DNA of 64,000 nucleotides from Azohydromonas caseinilytica (GTDB taxonomy: Bacteria > Pseudomonadota > Gammaproteobacteria > Burkholderiales > Burkholderiaceae_C): positions 1 through 64,000 of the forward strand of contig NZ_JABBFW010000008.1 of the NCBI RefSeq assembly GCF_012927045.1, read 5' to 3'. The notes below the pieces were generated by a model, which was not told the DNA's origin, made no database searches, and worked only from the letters and a program-made list of their open reading frames with translations. Positions within the stretch are counted from its first letter, which is position 1. Every line of letters starts with the position of its first letter. Shown here one piece after another: positions 57,658-64,000 of this stretch. The translations under genes and the position numbers were made by a program.

Positions 57658-60600
57658 TTTCTCAGCTGCCTGCGCGGCAGTGAAACCCACTCTTCCCCCT
57701 CGTCGCTCTTGACAACAATTTCTCAGCTGCCTATTCGGCAGTGAACCCTATGGGCGCGACTTATTGGCGCGGCGGCAATTTCTCAGCTGCCTATTCGGCA
57801 GTGAACCTCGTCGCGGTTGGCCGCGAGCCATTCGACATTTTCTCAGCTGCCTATTCGGCAGTGAACAAGGGCGCCACGCGCCTGTTACTGCTGGACGATT
57901 TCTCAGCTGCCTATTTGGCAGTGAACCCCATGGGCATCGTCTACGGCATGCCCTTCGATTTCTCAGCTGCCTATTCGGCAGTGAACGCTAAGACAGACCC
58001 CAGCGACGCCTGGCGCGTTTTCTCAGCTGCCTATTCGGCAGTGAACATTCAACACCGCTGGGCGGTCGATCTCTGCAATTTCTCAGCTGCCTATTCGGCA
58101 GTGAACGTGGCCAGTACCTCGCGCAGCTTGCCTTCCAGTTTCTCAGCTGCCTATTCGGCAGTGAACCTGCGGCGGCCGTCACGGCTTCATCGTTGCTTTT
58201 TCTCAGCTGCCTATTCGGCAGTGAACCGGCAGTGAACATGTTCGTGCCGTTGTCGGGCGCGGAGTCAATTTTCTCAGCTGCCTATTCGGCAGTGAACCGC
58301 GCAGAGCCACGCGGAGAGCGTCAAGGAGTTTTCTCAGCTGCCTATTCGGCAGTGAACCGGAAAGACCTTTACCGCGCTGCAACTGGCATTTTCTCAGCTG
58401 CCTATTCGGCAGTGAACGTGCCCGCCTGGCCCAGCACGAAAGCGGTCGTTTTCTCAGCTGCCTATTCGGCAGTGAACGGGGCGTAAGCAGGGGGCACCTA
58501 AGGGCCCCGTTTCTCAGCTGCCTATTCGGCAGTGAACCAAAACCGCTTCATGTCGCGGGAACCCCGACGTTTTCTCAGCTGCCTATTCGGCAGTGAACTG
58601 CTAGGCCTCAACCAGGCGACCAGCGGTGCTTTTCTCAGCTGCCTATTCGGCAGTGAACCCGGCGACCTGGCCGAGCTCGCCGCGCGCGTGTTTCTCAGCT
58701 GCCTATTCGGCAGTGAACCTCCACGTGGCCCGCGGCATTCGTCGCCGGCATTTCTCAGCTGCCTATTCGGCAGTGAACGTGCTCTACGGCACGCCCCGCG
58801 ATTTGCGGCTTTTCTCAGCTGCCTATTCGGCAGTGAACCACGCTGCGCAAGCGGATCGCGGCCGGAGATTTTTCTCAGCTGCCTATTCGGCAGTGAATCA
58901 TAGTCGGCGCGACGCCAGCAATGGGCACGATTTCTCAGCTGCCTATTCGGCAGTGAACCCAGTGCTGCGGCATTCGCGGCCGGTGAGCGCGTTTCTCAGC
59001 TGCCTATTCGGCAGTGAACGCCGATCAAGGTTGAATTGATCCGCTCGCTTTTTTCTCAGCTGCCTATTCGGCAGTGAACCGACGCAATCGACGCGGCGTG
59101 CCGCAGGCATTTTTCTCAGCTGCCTATTCGGCAGTGAACCGCAGCGACAGGGCGCCAAGGATGATTGCTATTTTCTCAGCTGCCTATTCGGCAGTGAACC
59201 AGCTCGCGGATCGACGCGGGTTTCGGGATATTTTCTCAGCTGCCTATTCGGCAGTGAACCAGCGCGGCCTCGGCTTTGCGCCGGCGCAGCATTTCTCAGC
59301 TGCCTATTCGGCAGTGAACGCGCGCGCAGGCCTGCGCCCAGCTTTTCCCAATTTCTCAGCTGCCTATTCGGCAGTGAACCCCACGGCAACGCCGCTGCGG
59401 GCTGACGGGAATTTCTCAACTGCCTATTCGGCAGTGAACACCAATTGCGCGCGGGGGTCACTCGGGGCGGCGTTTCTCAGCTGCCTATTCGGCAGTGAAC
59501 GGAATTGAAGTGAAAGGCACTCGCTTCTATGTTTTCTCAGCTGCCTATTCGGCAGTGAACGGGCGCCAGGCGCTGGGGCTTCCGCTGCAGCTTTTCTCAG
59601 CTGCCTATTCGGCAGTGAACGCCCTCTTTGACCACGAAGCCCCGGGCCATGATTTCTCAGCTGCCTATTCGGCAGTGAACGCCGAGTGGGCAATCAATGC
59701 ACTGGTGAACCTTTTCTCAGCTGCCTATTCGGCAGTGAACAAGTCCTACCGCGACCCCTTCTATGCCGACTTTTTCTCAGCTGCCTATTCGGCAGTGAAC
59801 GGTCAAGCCGTGAGCGAAACGCTACTGCAGAATTTCTCAGCTGCCTATTCGGCAGTGAACCGTCGCACCGCCCGACAGCTCCAGTCGGAGCTTGTATTTC
59901 TCAGCTGCCTATTCGGCAGTGAACCGTGCGGGCAAAGAACGGACGGCGATGGGTAATTTCTCAGCTGCCTATTCGGCAGTGAACTTCCAGGCCCGGCGGC
60001 TCAATGATCTGACTTTTTTCTCAGCTGCCTATTCGGCAGTGAACCCTCATCGTGACGGTGACGGCATCAGCGACGATTTCTCAGCTGCCTATTCGGCAGT
60101 GAACTGCGGCAGCGTGGGCAGATTCAGTGTGGTGGTTTTCTCAGCTGCCTATTCGGCAGTGAACCCTCGGCGCGCTGTCATTGCGCATGCCAGCTATTTC
60201 TCAGCTGCCTATTCGGCAGTGAACTACGGCGTACGTCGCGCCGGAGGCCCATTCTGTTTCTCAGCTGCCTATTCGGCAGTGAACGCTGCTGATGCTGTTC
60301 GCAGCTCCTTCAGCGTTTTCTCAGCTGCCTATTCGGCAGTGAACGCTGCAGTGGAGCGACGACGGCGGCGCGACCTTTTCTCAGCTGCCTATTCGGCAGT
60401 GAACGCCAGGTCGTCGACCAGCGTCTGCAGCTCGGTTTTCTCAGCTGCCTATTCGGCAGTGAACCACCGGCAGTTCCCGGTGCTCGCGCCCGTGTCTTTC
60501 TCAGCTGCCTATTCGGCAGTGAACCTGCTGGGCAGCATGGCGGCCGACTTCGGCCATTTCTCAGCTGCCTATTCGGCAGTGAACCCGAACAACAGGCTCA

Positions 60601-63600
60601 CGGCGCAAACGAACCATTTCTCAGCTGCCTATTCGGCAGTGAACTCGGGTACGGCAGGCAACGGTGGGCCGGCTCAGTTTCTCAGCTGCCTATTCGGCAG
60701 TGAACCGGCTGCGGAGAAGCCACACAAGGCGCGCAAGTTTCTCAGCTGCCTATTCGGCAGTGAACGCAAGTCATCGACAACCAGGTGCTGCTGTACTTTT
60801 CTCAGCTGCCTATTCGGCAGTGAACCTGCAGGAGAAGGAGGGCGACGACGCCTTCAATTTCTCAGCTGCCTATTCGGCAGTGAACTTGGGCGAGGACGGA
60901 TATTTCGAGCGCGTTGATTTCTCAGCTGCCTATTCGGCAGTGAACAAGGGCAGCGACGCGGCCGTCGATCAAGCGCTTTTCTCAGCTGCCTATTCGGCAG
61001 TGAACTCGGTCAGCCGGCAGCGGAAACCGGCGCGCGTTTTCTCAGCTGCCTATTCGGCAGTGAACGATGTCTTGGTGCGCAGCTGCGTGTCGGTGTTTTT
61101 CTCAGCTGCCTATTCGGCAGTGAACTTCCACAGCGGCGAGTTCTTGGTGGTGACGCTTTTCTCAGCTGCCTATTCGGCAGTGAACGATGCCAAAGAGCGC
61201 CGCGCCGAGGTGCGGATTTTCTCAGCTGCCTATTCGGCAGTGAACTTCGGTCGCGCGGGCGTAGCGCTCGCCGATCGTTTTCTCAGCTGCCTATTCGGCA
61301 GTGAACGCAGTTGATGAGGTCGATGAACGCCGGGCTGCTTTTCTCAGCTGCCTATTCGGCAGTGAACGTTGGTGATGCCATCGCGGCCGGCGTGCGCAAT
61401 TTCTCAGCTGCCTATTCGGCAGTGAACGCTGGCCCTCGCCGCCTGCGGCGTTCGCTGGTTTTCTCAGCTGCCTATTCGGCAGTGAACCCTACATGGCGAT
61501 GCAGGCCGCGGTGCTCGAATTTCTCAGCTGCCTATTCGGCAGTGAACGGCGCATGCCTCGGCGCGCACGTTGGCCATGGTTTTCTCAGCTGCCTATTCGG
61601 CAGTGAACGTTTCCGGGCGTGGCGGTGATCCAGCCCGCCTTTTCTCAGCTGCCTATTCGGCAGTGAACCTCTGCATCGTGCTGGACCTTGCGGCCTGGGA
61701 TTTCTCAGCTGCCTATTCGGCAGTGAACAATCCTGGGAATGCGTGAAACCAGGTTTCTTTTTTCTCAGCTGCCTATTCGGCAGTGAACCTCGCGGTAAAA
61801 CTCCACCGTTTTCAGCACCGGTTTCTCAGCTGCCTATTCGGCAGTGAACCAAACCCCGAATGCCGCGCTGGCAGTCACGGTTTTCTCAGCTGCCTATTCG
61901 GCAGTGAACCCTAGCGGGTCAGCGGTAGTCGCTGCCCGCTTTTTCTCAGCTGCCTATTCGGCAGTGAACGCGCATCGAGCTCAGCGACGACGGCGCGAAC
62001 TTTTCTCAGCTGCCTATTCGGCAGTGAACTGCTGGAGCGTGTCTTACCGGGACGCCGTGCATTTCTCAGCTGCCTATTCGGCAGTGAACGGTGACGCCCA
62101 GGCGACGTGCCGCGCCCTGGTTTTCTCAGCTGCCTATTCGGCAGTGAACGCGTCATGAACTTGATCCAGCGTACCGTCAATTTTCTCAGCTGCCTATTCG
62201 GCAGTGAACGGCGCCGCGGCTGGGGTGGATAGCCTGCAGGTCTTTCTCAGCTGCCTATTCGGCAGTGAACGGGGCGCCGTTTTCCTTCGTGTCTTGGCTC
62301 ATTTTCTCAGCTGCCTATTCGGCAGTGAACGGGCCTGAAGCTCTACCGCATGGAAGTGAGCGTTTCTCAGCTGCCTATTCGGCAGTGAACATTCTGGTGA
62401 TCGGGGGACAGAAGGGCGGCGTTTTCTCAGCTGCCTATTCGGCAGTGAACATCACGCAGGCCTCCACCAACCCGCGCTCCGTTTTCTCAGCTGCCTATTC
62501 GGCAGTGAACGGCATTTCCGGCAGTAACTACCTGCTGACGGTTTTCTCAGCTGCCTATTCGGCAGTGAACACCGGGGGCGGGAACAGCAAGAGGACCGAC
62601 ATTTTCTCAGCTGCCTATTCGGCAGTGAACGGCCTACGCGGCGCCGATGGCGGCCCTGGAATTTTCTCAGCTGCCTATTCGGCAGTGAACGCGGGTATTG
62701 CTTAGCCATGCGCGCCTCCCGTTTTCTCAGCTGCCTATTCGGCAGTGAACATCGCCGCACTTGGCCCGCGGCCCGAGGTGGTTTTCTCAGCTGCCTATTC
62801 GGCAGTGAACGTCATTGAATTCCTCGGCCGCCAGTTCCACGATTTCTCAGCTGCCTATTCGGCAGTGAACTCCACGGCAAGCCCTGCCAGTGCTACCCAT
62901 TCATTTCTCAGCTGCCTATTCGGCAGTGAACTGGAGCGTCCCGACCGATGCGATTCAGACGATTTTCTCAGCTGCCTATTCGGCAGTGAACGACCTGATG
63001 CGAATCCGTGACCGCGCCCTGAATTTCTCAGCTGCCTATTCGGCAGTGAACACCTGACCGAGCTGGGCACGCGGTTTTACGCGTTTCTCAGCTGCCTATT
63101 CGGCAGTGAACAGCGTCCTGGCCGCGAAAGCGGCGCTGGGCACTTTCTCAGCTGCCTATTCGGCAGTGAACGTGACTTCGCTCCTGCACACGGCCGACAG
63201 CATTTTCTCAGCTGCCTATTCGGCAGTGAACTAAGCCCCTGCTAATCACGCACAAAAACCACATTTCTCAGCTGCCTATTCGGCAGTGAACCGCCGCGAG
63301 GGGCGCAACGCGAACTGCTGGCGTTTCTCAGCTGCCTATTCGGCAGTGAACATGGACAGGTCGCTGCCCATCGCGCCCGACAGTTTCTCAGCTGCCTATT
63401 CGGCAGTGAACCGGTGAGACCTCAGAAGGCCTCTATATCGAGCTTTCTCAGCTGCCTATTCGGCAGTGAACGTAATACTGAGGGGAACCGATAGATGGAC
63501 ACATTTCTCAGCTGCCTATTCGGCAGTGAACCGGGCGGCGCGTGGGCACGGCGCGCATCCAGATTTCTCAGCTGCCTATTCGGCAGTGAACGCCCTGACC

Positions 63601-64000
63601 AAGGCCACCGCAGGCGCCGCCAATTTCTCAGCTGCCTATTCGGCAGTGAACCCAACGGGGCCTTTTTACGTGGGGCCCCGCCAATTTCTCAGCTGCCTAT
63701 TCGGCAGTGAACGGCTGCGGCCACCGCTACCGGGTCGGCTTCAATTTCTCAGCTGCCTATTCGGCAGTGAACATCTGTTCCAGATCCCCGGCTTGGCCCG
63801 GTGATTTCTCAGCTGCCTATTCGGCAGTGAACAGCAACACCGCCGGATACAAGGAAAGCCCCGTTTTCTCAGCTGCCTATTCGGCAGTGAACGTCGAGAT
63901 CGAAAGCGGCGCGATCTTCTACATTTTCTCAGCTGCCTATTCGGCAGTGAACCTGGAATCGTGCGTCATGTGGTCCCTGTGCATTTTCTCAGCTGCCTAT
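57658..64000 (-). CRISPR. Type I-F CRISPR array, more than 100 repeats, open at right edge
   Basis: 28-nt repeat, on the plus strand TTTCTCAGCTGCC, TATTC, GGCAGTGAAC; on the minus strand it begins GTTCACTGCCG and ends GCTGAGAAA, the type I-F (Csy4/Cas6f) repeat. 104 complete copies from 57719 to 63952 plus one cut copy from 63985; a degenerate copy is at 57658-57685. Spacers are mostly 32 nt, twelve are 33 nt, one is 36 nt and one gap is 43 nt. Variant repeats lie at 57899, 58871 and 59412. The degenerate copies mark the left end as trailer, so transcription runs leftwards and leader and cas genes should be beyond 64000. No cas gene is within the window. No duplicated spacer was seen by eye. 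Confidence 0.98.

Noticed and set aside
57741-63804. Long open frames full of a repeated FSAAYSAVN, FLSCLFGSE or SLPNRQLRN peptide
   Set aside because: They are translations of the CRISPR repeat. The 60-bp period is a multiple of three and the repeat has no stop, so reading frames stay open. There is no ribosome site and no codon bias.
57600-64000. cas genes next to the array
   Set aside because: None is present up to the window edge, and the left flank carries a c-di-GMP protein and a small secreted protein.

Overview
The window is GC-rich (clearly lower only around 29850-31970) and reads as chromosome of a beta-proteobacterium of the Burkholderiales, most likely Comamonadaceae or Alcaligenaceae. 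The family-level pointers are tandem Bug/TctC tripartite-tricarboxylate receptors, a beta-proteobacterial style aldarate operon, a DUF2868/DUF3482 pair, and a MASE3 GGDEF/EAL protein. No rRNA, tRNA, transposase or phage structural gene was seen.

Layout. 124-1197: stress protein with a DUF2382 domain, followed by an inverted-repeat element. 1805-5119: copper module (CopA ATPase behind a CueR-type operator, CueR, and a periplasmic DUF305 protein). 5219-17060: sugar-acid locus. A FadR-type GntR regulator and a leftward operon (KdgD, glucarate dehydratase, semialdehyde dehydrogenase, pyruvate kinase, lactonase) turn aldarates or their lactones into 2-oxoglutarate. A LysR gene and a divergent set of two Bug receptors plus a 2-hydroxyacid dehydrogenase lie next to it. 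Two palindromes of the same architecture, one before the GntR gene and one before the operon, look like GntR operators. 17352-20239: thymidine/AMP-phosphorylase-like enzyme overlapping a beta-CASP nuclease-like metallo-beta-lactamase protein. 20643-24286: compact, possibly undescribed amino-acid modification and export cluster (membrane desaturase, BesD-like Fe/2-oxoglutarate oxygenase, LysE exporter, ArgP-type LysR regulator). 24478-28127: DedA, a lipoprotein and NAD synthetase.

28332-31966 is a run of small genes with lower GC, including a Tlde1-like L,D-transpeptidase effector candidate overlapped by a membrane protein that could be its immunity partner. 31987-39571 holds DUF3617, an MpaB-type oxygenase, an SGNH hydrolase, the DUF2868/DUF3482 membrane-GTPase pair, a polysaccharide-deacetylase-like protein and a phytanoyl-CoA-dioxygenase-like protein. 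39650-44634: fused HyuA-HyuB 5-oxoprolinase and an orphan DctP receptor. 44737-57186: two large c-di-GMP proteins flank an aminotransferase, an Xre/RES toxin-antitoxin pair with a palindromic operator, a YgjP-like metallopeptidase, an orphan HicA-like toxin, an ornithine-cyclodeaminase-like protein and an AMACR-like CoA transferase family protein.

57658-64000 is one type I-F CRISPR array with 104 complete near-identical 28-nt repeats, a 105th cut by the window edge, and two degenerate repeats at the left (trailer) end. The crRNA strand is the minus strand, so leader and cas genes should lie to the right of the window. Within this window there are no cas genes. Open reading frames through the array are artefacts of its 60-bp period.
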